DNA of 64,000 bases, taken from Ottowia sp. (lineage in GTDB: Bacteria; Pseudomonadota; Gammaproteobacteria; Burkholderiales; Burkholderiaceae_C). The translations under genes and the position numbers were made by a program. Below, one piece after another: positions 7,799-16,188 of the stretch (position 1 is its first letter; each line of letters starts with the position of its first letter). Location: assembly GCF_016703145.1 (NCBI RefSeq), contig NZ_JADJCO010000005.1:310001-374000 (forward strand). The letters run 5' to 3'. The notes below the pieces were generated by a model that did no database searches, was not told the origin of the DNA, and saw nothing but the letters and a program-made list of their open reading frames with translations.

Positions 7799-7895
7799 AC
7801 CTCGCCTCGACCTGCCGAACATCGACGCCGCGCCGTTCCAGTCGCCGGATCAAGGCCAGGCACTGGTCAAGCGCGCGAGGCGGGAGGCCAACTGA
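7791..7895 (+). pseudogene. Short arsH-like N-terminal remnant
   Basis: A GTG-initiated frame of 34 codons encodes SEPRLDLPNIDAAPFQSPDQ and ends in TGA at 7893-7895. The LPNIDxxxFxxPD pattern resembles the first residues of ArsH, the NADPH-dependent organoarsenical oxidase often found at this operon position. The remaining roughly 200 residues are absent, and the TGA overlaps the chrA ATG (TGATG). It may be a fused scar of an arsH deletion. The match is short, so the identification is tentative. Confidence 0.4.
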
Positions 7896-9097
7896 TGCCG
7901 GAGTCGCCTGCAGGCCAGAGCGATGGCGCGTGGCAGGTCTTCATGGCCTTTCTCAAGCTGGGCCTCACCTCCTTCGGCGGCCCCATCGCCCACCTGGGCT
8001 ATTTCCGCACGGAGTTCGTTGAACGCCGCCGTTGGCTGGATGATCGCGGCTATTCCGATCTGGTTGCCCTGTGCCAGTTCCTGCCCGGCCCGGCCAGCAG
8101 CCAGGTCGGCATGGCGCTGGGGCTGGGCCGTGCGGGATGGCCGGGGCTGTTGGCGGCGTGGGTGGGCTTTACCTTGCCGTCGGCGATCGCGCTGATCCTG
8201 TTCGCCTTTGGCATCGCGCAGTACCAGGACCTGGCCGATTCCGGCGGGGTGCATGGGCTCAAGGTCGTGGCCGTGGCCATCGTGGCGCAGGCCGTGTGGG
8301 GCATGGCCAGGACGCTGTGCCCGGACCGGCCGCGCGCCGCCTTGGCGATCCTGGCGGCGCTGCTGACCTTGGCGCTGCCTTCGGCTGCCGGCCAGATCGT
8401 GGCCATCGTCGCCGCCGGCCTGATCGGCCGCTGGGGATTGCAGACCGCGCAACCGGCCGGCGGCCAGGCTCATGCCTATCCCGTCTCGCCCGGGCTCGGC
8501 ATCGCGGCCTTGCTGGTGTTCGCGGCACTGCTCATCGGACTGCCCCTGTGGGCGGCGGCCAGCGGATCGGCCACGGTGGCGCTGCTGGAAGGCGTGTACC
8601 GCTCTGGCGCGCTGGTCTTTGGTGGCGGGCACGTCGTGCTGCCGCTGCTGCAGGCGAGCGTGGTGCCCGGCGGTGCGGTGAGCAATGCCGACTTCCTCGC
8701 GGGCTACGGCGCGGCGCAGGCCGTGCCGGGGCCGCTGTTCACCTTCGCGGCGTATCTTGGCGCCATTGCCGATGGGCCGCTGCGAGGCTGGGCGGGCGGT
8801 CTGGCGCTGCTGGGCATGATCTTCTTGCCCGCATGCCTCGTGCTCGTCGCGGCGCTGCCGTTCTGGGAGAGCCTGCGCCACCGCGCAGGCATCCAGACCG
8901 CGATGGCGGGCATCAACGCCGGCGTGGTCGGCATCCTGCTGTCGGCCCTGTACGACCCGGTGTGGACCAGCGCCATCCATGGCCGGGGGGATTTCGGGCT
9001 GGCGCTCGCCGCGTTCATGCTGCTGGTGCATGGCCGCGTGCCACCCGCGCTGGTGGTGGTGCTGGCCGGGGTGGCGGGCTGGGCCATGGCAATGTAG
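7895..9097 (+). CDS. chrA: Chromate transporter, CHR family (long, two-domain)
   Basis: This 400-aa inner-membrane protein is predicted to expel chromate. Two homologous halves are visible. The first has FLKLGLTSFGGPIAHLG and FLPGPASSQVG. The second has GALVFGGGHVVLPLLQ and AAQAVPGPLFTFAAYLG. These match the repeated FGGP/PGP signatures of CHR proteins. Its ATG overlaps the arsH-like remnant stop, so it is read as the last gene of the ars operon. The gene is intact. Coupling arsenic and chromate resistance in one transcript is common in mobile metal-resistance blocks. Confidence 0.93.
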   Translation: MPESPAGQSDGAWQVFMAFLKLGLTSFGGPIAHLGYFRTEFVERRRWLDDRGYSDLVALCQFLPGPASSQVGMALGLGRAGWPGLLAAWVGFTLPSAIALILFAFGIAQYQDLADSGGVHGLKVVAVAIVAQAVWGMARTLCPDRPRAALAILAALLTLALPSAAGQIVAIVAAGLIGRWGLQTAQPAGGQAHAYPVSPGLGIAALLVFAALLIGLPLWAAASGSATVALLEGVYRSGALVFGGGHVVLPLLQASVVPGGAVSNADFLAGYGAAQAVPGPLFTFAAYLGAIADGPLRGWAGGLALLGMIFLPACLVLVAALPFWESLRHRAGIQTAMAGINAGVVGILLSALYDPVWTSAIHGRGDFGLALAAFMLLVHGRVPPALVVVLAGVAGWAMAM

Positions 9098-9114
9098 CCC
9101 GGCGTATGCCGGTG

Positions 9115-9254
9115 CCATCTTCTCGCTGCGTGGAATGGCGAACGGGTGTCCGCCGCAGTTCGCGGCCGGCGTCATGCTGGCCCTGGTGCTTGGCAAGCCC
9201 TTGGGCGTGGTCTCTGCCAGAAGACAAGACAGGAAGAATTCGGCGGCTGCGTAG
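9115..9254 (+). pseudogene. nhaA-like fragment
   Basis: After the chrA stop, the frame starting in phase 3 encodes FSLRGMANG...FAAGVMLALVLGKPLGVVSA before a stop at 9252-9254. The LGKPLG block preceded by a small hydrophobic helix resembles the conserved GLxLGKPLGI segment of the NhaA sodium/proton antiporter. No start or other NhaA domain is nearby, so this would be a remnant. The similarity is short. Confidence 0.4.
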
Positions 9255-9315
9255 AGGCGCCTCCTCACGGATGTCCGCGACGGGGGACTTGCGTCGGTTC
9301 ACCCACGTCCCTCGT

Positions 9316-10179
9316 TCAGGTGGCGAATTTCCGGGCTCCGGCGACGCAGGCCACGGCGCCCAGCGTCACCAGCAGCATCGCCCAGTTCACCGTCTCGCCC
9401 AGCAGCAGCGCCGCCAGGCCCAGGCCGAGGAAGGGCTGCAGCAACTGCAGTTGCCCGACCGCCGCGATGCCCCCTTGCGCCAGTCCGCGGTACCAGAACA
9501 CGAAGCCGATCAGCATGCTGAAGAGGGAGACATAGGCCAGCCCCAGCCACGCGGGCGCGCCGACATGGACGAACGACGCCGGCATCGTGAACAGCGCCAC
9601 CGGCAGCATGACGGGCAGCGACAGCGCCAGCGCCCAGCTGATCACCTGCCAGCCGCCCAGCCGGCGCGACAGGCGCGCGCCCTCGGCGTAGCCCAGGCCG
9701 CACACCACGATGGCGGCCAGCATCAACACGTCGCCCCGCAGCGACGCCTCGATGCCCCCCAGCGCCGCGTAGCCCGCGACGAAAGCGCTGCCCAGCACCG
9801 AGAACAGCCAGAACGTCGGTCGCGGGCGCTCGCCGCCGCGCAGCACGGCGAAGACCGCCGTGCACAGCGGCAGCAGGCCCAGGAAGACGATGGAGTGCGC
9901 GGACGACACGTGCCGCAAGGCCAGCGCGGTCAGCAGCGGAAAGCCGACCACGACGCCCAGCGCCACCACCCCCAGCGCGGGCACGTTCCGCCACGCCGGA
10001 CGCGGCTGCCGCAACGCCAGCAGCAGCGCCAGACCCAGCAGCGCGGCGATGCTGGCGCGCGCGCAGGTCAGGAAGGTGGGGTCGAAATCCATGACCGCCA
10101 CGCGGGTGGCCGGCAGCGAGCCGGCGAAGATCACCACGCCGATGAAACCGTTGACCCACCCGCTTGCTGACTTGTCCAT
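9316..10179 (-). CDS. EamA/DMT-superfamily exporter
   Basis: This 287-aa inner-membrane protein has about ten hydrophobic segments arranged as two EamA repeats. The second repeat ends LLQPFLGLGLAALLLGETVNW, the classic EamA signature. I chose the start MDKSASGWVNGFIGVV at 10179. The frame extends upstream to 10278, but that part crosses the regulatory region. It faces a MocR-type regulator across 122 bases, an arrangement in which the regulator usually controls the transporter. The substrate is unknown; amino acids or metabolite efflux are typical of the family. Confidence 0.85.
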   Translation of the reverse strand: MDKSASGWVNGFIGVVIFAGSLPATRVAVMDFDPTFLTCARASIAALLGLALLLALRQPRPAWRNVPALGVVALGVVVGFPLLTALALRHVSSAHSIVFLGLLPLCTAVFAVLRGGERPRPTFWLFSVLGSAFVAGYAALGGIEASLRGDVLMLAAIVVCGLGYAEGARLSRRLGGWQVISWALALSLPVMLPVALFTMPASFVHVGAPAWLGLAYVSLFSMLIGFVFWYRGLAQGGIAAVGQLQLLQPFLGLGLAALLLGETVNWAMLLVTLGAVACVAGARKFAT

Positions 10180-10239
10180 GGCCACCCCGCTGTTGCTGAC
10201 CTTGCAGTGGAGCACGGCCAGGGTGGGTTGCCCAGGCAC

Positions 10240-10288
10240 AATACAGTACGGTTCGAAGAAACTGTTATTTGAAATCATCCAATACAGT
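10240..10288. promoter_or_regulatory. Candidate MocR operator in the divergent promoter region
   Basis: AATACAGT occurs at 10240-10247 and again at 10281-10288, 41 bases apart (about four helical turns). A related inverted AACTGTTATT lies between them at 10260-10269. Widely spaced direct repeats are typical MocR binding sites. The second copy lies just upstream of the regulator start. Confidence 0.45.
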
Positions 10289-10301
10289 TGAAGGTGACGG
10301 C

Positions 10302-11684
10302 ATGAAACGAGGCACCACGCGGATCGACACGGTCATGGCCGCGATCCGCTCCCGGATCGCGGCCCGCACCGACCCGCCGGGCACGCGGCTGCCGTCCGTG
10401 CGCGCCCAGGCCAAGGCCATGGGCCTGTCGGTGTCCACCGTGGTGGAAGCCTATGAGCGCCTGGCGGCCGAAGGGGTGATCGGCGCGCGTCCCGGGTCCG
10501 GGTTCTACGTCGCGGGGCCGGTGGCGCCGCTTGCGCTGGCACGCGTCGGCCCGCAACTGGACCGGGCCATCGACCCGCTGTGGATCTCGCGCCAATCGCT
10601 GGAGGCCGGCGCCGACGTGCTCAAGCCCGGCTGCGGCTGGCTGCCCGCCGCGTGGATGCACGAGGCCGGCATGCGCCGGGCGCTGCGCGCGGCGGCGCGT
10701 TCGAGCAGCGCCACGCTGGCCGACTACGCCACCCCGCTGGGCCTGCCGGCGCTGCGCCAGTGGCTGGCCCGGCGCATGGCCGCCCTGGACGTGGAGGCGC
10801 CGCCCGGGCAGATCATGCTGGCCGAATCGGGCACCCAGGCCATCGACCTGATCTGCCGTTTTCTGCTGCAGCCGGGCGACACCGTGCTGGTGGACGACCC
10901 CTGCTACTTCAATTTCCACGCCTTGCTGAAGGCGCACCGCGTGCAGGCGGTGGGCGTGCCGTACACCGCTCACGGGCCGGACGTCGAGGTCTTCGGCGCC
11001 GCGCTGCGGGCGCACGCGCCCCGGCTGTACATCACCAACTCGGGCGTCCACAACCCCACGGGGGCGGCGCTGTCGTCGGTCACGGCGCACCGGCTGCTGA
11101 AGCTGGCCGAGGGCTCGGACCTGGTGATCGTCGAGGATGACATCTTCGCCGACTTCGAGACCAGCCCGGCGCCCCGGCTGGCGGCCTTCGACGGCCTGTC
11201 GCGCGTGATCCAGACCGGCAGTTTCTCCAAGACGCTCTCGGCCTCGCTGCGCTGCGGCTACATCGCCGCACGGGCCGACTGGATCGAGGGCCTGGCCGAC
11301 CTCAAGATTGCCACCAGCTTCGGCGGCGGGCGGCTGGCCGCCGAGGTCCTGCTGGCAGTGCTGACCGACAGCGGCTATCGCCGGCACATGGAAGCAGTGC
11401 GGACGCGGCTGGCCGGGGCGAGGGCGCGGACGCTCGGGCGCTTGCAGGCGCTGGGCATCGCGCCCTGGCTGGTCCCGCAGGCGGGCATGTTCCTGTGGTG
11501 CCGGCTGCCGCAGGGGCATGACGCCGCGGACGTCGCCCGCGCGGGCCTGAAGGAGGGCGTGGTGCTGGCGCCGGGCAATGCGTTCAGCCCCTCGCGCAGC
11601 GCGAGCGACTTCATGCGCTTCAACGTCGCGCAGTGCACGGAGGACCGGGTGTTCGAGGTGCTGGCGCAGGCGCTGTCGTCGTAG
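10302..11684 (+). CDS. MocR-type regulator (GntR HTH fused to aminotransferase fold)
   Basis: This 460-aa transcription factor starts at MKRGTTRIDTVMAAIRSRIA, preceded by GAAGGTGACGGC. A GntR winged helix (TRLPSVRAQAKAMGLSVSTV, about residues 35-75) is joined to a class I aminotransferase-like domain that binds PLP. The PLP lysine is probably in IQTGSFSKTLSASLRCGYI. Such proteins sense PLP or an amino-acid derivative and act as activators or repressors. It is divergent from the DMT exporter, its likely target. The gene ends just before a shared hairpin at 11705. Confidence 0.88.
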   Translation: MKRGTTRIDTVMAAIRSRIAARTDPPGTRLPSVRAQAKAMGLSVSTVVEAYERLAAEGVIGARPGSGFYVAGPVAPLALARVGPQLDRAIDPLWISRQSLEAGADVLKPGCGWLPAAWMHEAGMRRALRAAARSSSATLADYATPLGLPALRQWLARRMAALDVEAPPGQIMLAESGTQAIDLICRFLLQPGDTVLVDDPCYFNFHALLKAHRVQAVGVPYTAHGPDVEVFGAALRAHAPRLYITNSGVHNPTGAALSSVTAHRLLKLAEGSDLVIVEDDIFADFETSPAPRLAAFDGLSRVIQTGSFSKTLSASLRCGYIAARADWIEGLADLKIATSFGGGRLAAEVLLAVLTDSGYRRHMEAVRTRLAGARARTLGRLQALGIAPWLVPQAGMFLWCRLPQGHDAADVARAGLKEGVVLAPGNAFSPSRSASDFMRFNVAQCTEDRVFEVLAQALSS

Positions 11685-11698
11685 CCGTCCCGCCGGAC

Positions 11699-11730
11699 GA
11701 AAAAAAGCCGGACGGTCACCCGTCCGGCTT
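11699..11730 (-). terminator. Bidirectional-looking terminator between mocR and rne
   Basis: The perfect stem AAGCCGGACGG / CCGTCCGGCTT has a four-base loop. Read on the minus strand it is followed by a run of T (complement of 11699-11706), so it is a strong intrinsic terminator for rne. On the plus strand the tail is weaker. Confidence 0.8.
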
Positions 11731-11752
11731 GGCCATGCGGCGCGGCGGCCGG

Positions 11753-14635
11753 TCAGTGCGGCGCTGGCGGTTGCTCGAACGGCAGCGTCACGGTGCGCAG
11801 GTCCTTGCGCGTCTCGACCAGCACCAGCGGGCCGTCGTCCAGTTCGACCACGGGCGGACGCCCGCGCGGCACGCGGATGGGCTGGGGCTCGGCGGCGATG
11901 GCGGCCTGCACGGCGGCGACCTTGCTGGCGTCGGAGTTGACCCACTGTAGCCCAGCGGCGTCGGCCAACTGCGCCAGCGCGTCGGTGGGCAGGGCGAACG
12001 GCGCCACCGGGGGTAGGCCGGCCGGGGCGGCGGCCACGGGTGCCGGCGCGGGCGCCACCGTTGCTACGATTTCAGTAGCTATTGGCTTAGGCAGGACGCT
12101 GGCTGGAGCCAGTTCTTGCACTGAATCGACCGCCGGTCCGGGCATCTCCGCGCCCGGGTTGCGGGCGAAGTAGGAGCGCGGCGCGGGCGCGTCCTGCGCG
12201 GTGGCGGCGGTCTCGACGGCGGCCGGTGCGGCGTCGGGGCTGTCCGTATCGCCGCGCTCGTCGCGCCGCTCGGCGCCGCGTTCACGCCGGTCGCGGCCGT
12301 AGCGGTCGCGCGAGCGGCGTTCGCGGCGCTCCTCGGCGGGCGCGTCGGCCGGGGCGATGGCGGTGGTGTCGTTCACGGCCTCGGCGGGAACCGGGGCGGC
12401 TTCCTGGTGCGGGGCGTCGGGGCGGCCTTCAGTGCGCTCGCCGCGCTCACGTCGACCCTCGCCGCGTCCGCGCCGGCCGTCGCCGCGCTCGCCGCGCGGT
12501 GGGCGGGCCGACGGGTTCTCGGCAGCGGCGGCGGTGTCGGGCTGCTCGCCCGCCGTGCCGTTCAGCGCGGGGTCCGCCACGGGCGCCTCGCGCCGCTCGC
12601 GCGGGCCGGAGCGCTCGCCGCGCTGCTCGCCGCGTTCACCGCCGCGGCGTCCGCCTTCACGCGGGCCACGGCTTTCGGCGGCGCCTTCCGCGCGGCTGTC
12701 GCCGCGGACGGCCTCGCCGGCGGCGTGGTTCTCGCCACGGCCTTCGCCGCCGCGTCCGCCACGGCCGCCGCGTCCGCCACGGCGCTGCTGGCCATCGCGG
12801 GCGCCGCGTGCCTCGCGCTTGTCCTCGGCGGCGGGCTGGGGCGCGGGGGCGGGCGTGGCCACGGGCTGGGGCGGTGGCGCGGCGCCGAACAAGCCCTTGA
12901 GCCAGCCCATCAGGCCGCCGGCGGGGGCGGCGGCGGGCGGCGTGAAGGCCGCGGGTGCCGGGGCGGGCGCCGCAGGCATCGGGGCCGGGGCCGGGGCGGC
13001 GGGCGCGGGCCGCGCCTCGGGCTGCGGCGCGGGGGTGTCGCGCAGCACGCCCTTGATCACCGGCTGCTGGCGGTTGGTGGGCTCCTGGCTGCGGCGGGTG
13101 ACGGTGGTGGGGTCCTCGAACTCCTCGGCCAGCTTGTAGCTGGTGTCGAGGCTGTCCAGGCGCGGGTCGTCGTGCTTGAGGCGCTCGAGCTTGTAGTGCG
13201 GCGTCTCCAGCGTCTTGTTGGGCACCAGGGTGACGTTGACGCGCTGCTTGAGCTCGATCTTGGCGATCTCGGGGCGTTTCTCGTTCAGCAGGAAGCTGGC
13301 CACTTCCACCGGCACCTGCACGTTGACGGCGGCGGTGTTGTCCTTCATCGACTCTTCTTGAATGATGCGCAGGATCTGCAGCGCGCTGGACTCGGTGTCG
13401 CGCACGTGGCCCGAGCCGCCGCAGCGCGGGCAGGGGATGGAGGCGCCTTCGGAGAGCGCGGGCTTGAGGCGCTGGCGGCTCATCTCCAGCAGGCCGAACT
13501 TGCTGATGGAGCCGAACTGCACGCGCGCGCGGTCCTGGCGCAGCGCGTCGCGCAGGCGGTTCTCGACCTCGCGGCGGTTCTTGCTCTCCTCCATGTCGAT
13601 GAAGTCGATCACGATCAGGCCGCCCAGGTCGCGCAGGCGCATCTGGCGCGCTACCTCGTCGGCGGCCTCCAGGTTGGTGCGGGTGGCGGTCTCCTCGATG
13701 TCGCCGCCCTTGATGGCGCGCGCCGAGTTGACGTCGATGGCCACCAGTGCCTCGGCGTGGTCGATGACGATGGCGCCACCCGAGGGCAACTGCACGGTGC
13801 GGCTGTAGGCCGACTCGATCTGGTGCTCGATCTGGAAGCGCGAGAACAGCGGGGCGTTGTCCCGGTAGCGTTTGACGCGGCCCGCGTGCTCGGGCATCAC
13901 GTGGCTCATGAACTGGTGCGCCTGCTCGTACACGTCGTCGGTGTCGATCAGGAGGTCGCCGGTGTCGCCGTTGAAGTAGTCGCGGATGGCGCGGATGACG
14001 AGGTTGCTTTCCTGGTAGATCAGGAAGGTGCCCTTGCCGGCCGTGGAGGCGGTGGCGATGGCGTCCCACAGCTTCAGCAGGTAGTTCAGGTCCCACTGCA
14101 GCTCGGGCGCGGTGCGGCCGATGCCGGCGGTGCGCGCGATGATGGACATGCCCTTGGGGTAGTCGAGCTGGTCCATCGCCTCCTTCAGCTCGGCCCGGTC
14201 GTCGCCCTCGATGCGCCGGCTGACGCCGCCGCCGCGCGGGTTGTTGGGCATCAGCACCACGTAGCGGCCGGCCAGGCTGACGAAGGTGGTTAGCGCCGCG
14301 CCCTTGTTGCCGCGCTCTTCCTTTTCGACCTGGACCAGCAGTTCCTGGCCCTCCTTGATCACTTCGTTGATTCTGGCCTGGCTGACCGAGACGCCCTCGG
14401 CGAAGTACTGGCGCGAGATTTCCTTGAACGGCAGGAAGCCGTGGCGCTCCTCGCCGTAGTCGACAAAGCAGGCTTCCAGCGACGGCTCCACGCGCGTCAC
14501 CACGGCCTTGTAGATGTTGCCCTTGCGCTGTTCGCGCCCTTCGATCTCGATTTCGTAATCGAGCAGTTTCTGTCCGTCCACGATCGCCAGGCGGCGCTCT
14601 TCGGCCTGCGTGGCGTTGATCAGCATCCGTTTCAT
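11753..14635 (-). CDS. rne: Ribonuclease E
   Basis: This 960-aa endoribonuclease is the core of the RNA degradosome. The start MKRMLINATQAEERRLAIVD is typical. The catalytic half includes the S1 domain (GNIYKAVVTRVEPSLEACFV), the DNase-I-like motif LIVIDFIDMEESKNRREVE and the zinc-link IPCPRCGGSG. The second half (from about residue 530) is low-complexity, proline/alanine-rich and then Arg-Gly-rich (RRGGRGGRGGRGG), fitting RNA and partner binding. A dispersed palindromic element contributes LAPASVLPKPIATEIVA in this linker. The gene is divergent from rluC, as in many proteobacteria, and preceded by a long leader. Confidence 0.95.
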   Translation of the reverse strand: MKRMLINATQAEERRLAIVDGQKLLDYEIEIEGREQRKGNIYKAVVTRVEPSLEACFVDYGEERHGFLPFKEISRQYFAEGVSVSQARINEVIKEGQELLVQVEKEERGNKGAALTTFVSLAGRYVVLMPNNPRGGGVSRRIEGDDRAELKEAMDQLDYPKGMSIIARTAGIGRTAPELQWDLNYLLKLWDAIATASTAGKGTFLIYQESNLVIRAIRDYFNGDTGDLLIDTDDVYEQAHQFMSHVMPEHAGRVKRYRDNAPLFSRFQIEHQIESAYSRTVQLPSGGAIVIDHAEALVAIDVNSARAIKGGDIEETATRTNLEAADEVARQMRLRDLGGLIVIDFIDMEESKNRREVENRLRDALRQDRARVQFGSISKFGLLEMSRQRLKPALSEGASIPCPRCGGSGHVRDTESSALQILRIIQEESMKDNTAAVNVQVPVEVASFLLNEKRPEIAKIELKQRVNVTLVPNKTLETPHYKLERLKHDDPRLDSLDTSYKLAEEFEDPTTVTRRSQEPTNRQQPVIKGVLRDTPAPQPEARPAPAAPAPAPMPAAPAPAPAAFTPPAAAPAGGLMGWLKGLFGAAPPPQPVATPAPAPQPAAEDKREARGARDGQQRRGGRGGRGGRGGEGRGENHAAGEAVRGDSRAEGAAESRGPREGGRRGGERGEQRGERSGPRERREAPVADPALNGTAGEQPDTAAAAENPSARPPRGERGDGRRGRGEGRRERGERTEGRPDAPHQEAAPVPAEAVNDTTAIAPADAPAEERRERRSRDRYGRDRRERGAERRDERGDTDSPDAAPAAVETAATAQDAPAPRSYFARNPGAEMPGPAVDSVQELAPASVLPKPIATEIVATVAPAPAPVAAAPAGLPPVAPFALPTDALAQLADAAGLQWVNSDASKVAAVQAAIAAEPQPIRVPRGRPPVVELDDGPLVLVETRKDLRTVTLPFEQPPAPH
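12063..12118 (-). repeat. GCTAT-type palindromic element inside rne
   Basis: GCTACGATTTCAGTAGC (stem of five) is followed by a degenerate arm. It lies in the unstructured C-terminal part of RNase E and keeps the reading frame, using the same phase as the hrpA and hemD copies (GCT read as Ala). Confidence 0.65.
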
Positions 14636-15204
14636 GATGCGTGTTCCTTCTCGTCAATAGCAGTCAACGGCTCCGCGAGGGAGCCCATCGATGCCGGGAC
14701 GGCGCGCTGAAACGAAGGGAATGGCCGGTGCGCGGGACGAGCGTCTTCAGGCTGCTGCAGGCACGGGGCCTGCGGCAGCCGCTGTCGGGCGGGGGGGCGT
14801 GGATGGGGCGAGTGGCCGGGCGCGCCTGGTTGCTACGAATTTCGTAGCTGCAGGCGTAAACGGGGCGCGGGCGCATGCCGATTTCGACTCCAAAAGCGCG
14901 GGCCGCAGCCAGCGCCAGAGCATCGTGACCAGGGTCATCAGCACCGTGTGATCTCGCTTCGATCCGACTCGCGGCGCCGGACGATCCGGGCGCTGCCAGT
15001 CTGGGGTATTCCGTGTTGAGGGTTTCATCGCGTCGGCCTCGCCCGCGCTTTTCTGGCGTGGCTGCCTCGTGTGGGGCAGGGCGCTTTCTTGTGCGGGCAC
15101 GGCATCGAACGTTTACTGGCGGGGCCGGAGCGGGTGGCCGGTGGAATTAAACTCGCCACTTTCGAGGCGCAACTTCCATTTCAAATTCAACCACTTACGG
15201 CCGG
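14636..15204. promoter_or_regulatory. Divergent rne / rluC intergenic region
   Basis: There are 569 bases without a convincing gene. On the rne side it presumably encodes the long 5' leader used for RNase E autoregulation in other bacteria; I did not identify specific hairpins. It carries one palindromic element at 14832. No tRNA or other RNA gene is recognisable. Confidence 0.5.
14832..14891 (-). repeat. GCTAC-type palindromic element in the rne leader
   Basis: The perfect dyad GCTACGAATTTCGTAGC (14832-14848) is followed by a degraded arm ending GCATGCCGATTTCGACTC. It would be transcribed within the rne 5' leader. Confidence 0.65.
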
Positions 15205-16188
15205 TTGCCAGTGAATCGCATTATAGAGGCCAAAGCCGGCGGCCCACCGTCTGAGGGTAAACCCGAGGTCGCGTGGCTGGCGGTGGACGAGGAGAGCGCC
15301 GGCCAGCGCCTGGACAACTTCCTCATCCGCCATCTCAAGGGCGTGCCCAAGACGCACGTCTACCGCATCATCCGCTCCGGCGAAGTGCGGGTGAACAAGG
15401 GCCGCGCCAGCGCCGACACGCGCGTGGCGGCGGGCGACACGGTGCGGCTGCCGCCCGTGCGCCAGGCCCGGCGCGCGCCAGATGCCGTCGACCTGCCCGC
15501 CCCGGCGCGCGAGTTTCCCGTGCTGTTCGAGGACGACCACCTCATCGCCATCGACAAGCCCGCCGGCGTGGCCGTGCACGGCGGCTCGGGCGTGAGCTTC
15601 GGCGTCATCGAGCAACTGCGCTGCGCGCGGCCCCAGGCGCGCCTGCTGGAGCTGGTGCACCGCCTCGACCGCGACACCAGTGGCGTGCTGCTGGTGGCCA
15701 AGAAGCGCAGCGCGCTCAAGGCCCTGCAGGACCAGTTCCGCGACCGCGAGACGGGCAAGACCTACCTGGCGCTGGTGCTGGGCGAGTGGCCCGCGCGGCT
15801 GAAGGTGATCGACACGCCGCTGCGCAAGTACCTGCTGCCCGATGGCGAGCGCCGCGTCCGGCTGGCGGCCGCGGGCGATCCCGAGGGCATGCGCGCCATC
15901 ACCCTGGCCAAGGTGCGCCAGCGCCTGCCGCAGGGCACGCTGCTGGAGGTGACCATCAAGACCGGCCGCACACACCAGATCCGCGTGCACCTGGCGGCGC
16001 AGGGCCACCCCATCGCGGGCGACGACAAGTACGGCGACTTCGAGCGCAACAAGGCCTGGCAGAAGCAGGGGCTCAGGCGCATGTTCCTGCACGCGTGGCG
16101 GTTACAGTTCACCCATCCGGCCAGCGGCGAGCGCGTCGAGCTGCTGGCCCCCCTGCCGCCCGACCTGCTTTGCTGCCTGCCCGCATGA
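15205..16188 (+). CDS. rluC: 23S rRNA pseudouridine synthase RluC
   Basis: This RluA-family synthase is expected to modify 23S rRNA uridines 955, 2504 and 2580 (E. coli numbering). An S4 RNA-binding domain is at residues 25-85 (GQRLDNFLIRHLKGVPKTHV). The catalytic motif is HRLDRDTSGVLL, with the Asp nucleophile. The C-terminal TGRTHQIRVHLAAQGHPIAGD is also conserved. There is no ATG at the 5' end: TTG at 15205 or GTG at 15211 are the possible starts, and neither has a strong RBS. Its stop overlaps the start of the next gene (ATGA). Confidence 0.92.
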   Translation: MPVNRIIEAKAGGPPSEGKPEVAWLAVDEESAGQRLDNFLIRHLKGVPKTHVYRIIRSGEVRVNKGRASADTRVAAGDTVRLPPVRQARRAPDAVDLPAPAREFPVLFEDDHLIAIDKPAGVAVHGGSGVSFGVIEQLRCARPQARLLELVHRLDRDTSGVLLVAKKRSALKALQDQFRDRETGKTYLALVLGEWPARLKVIDTPLRKYLLPDGERRVRLAAAGDPEGMRAITLAKVRQRLPQGTLLEVTIKTGRTHQIRVHLAAQGHPIAGDDKYGDFERNKAWQKQGLRRMFLHAWRLQFTHPASGERVELLAPLPPDLLCCLPA

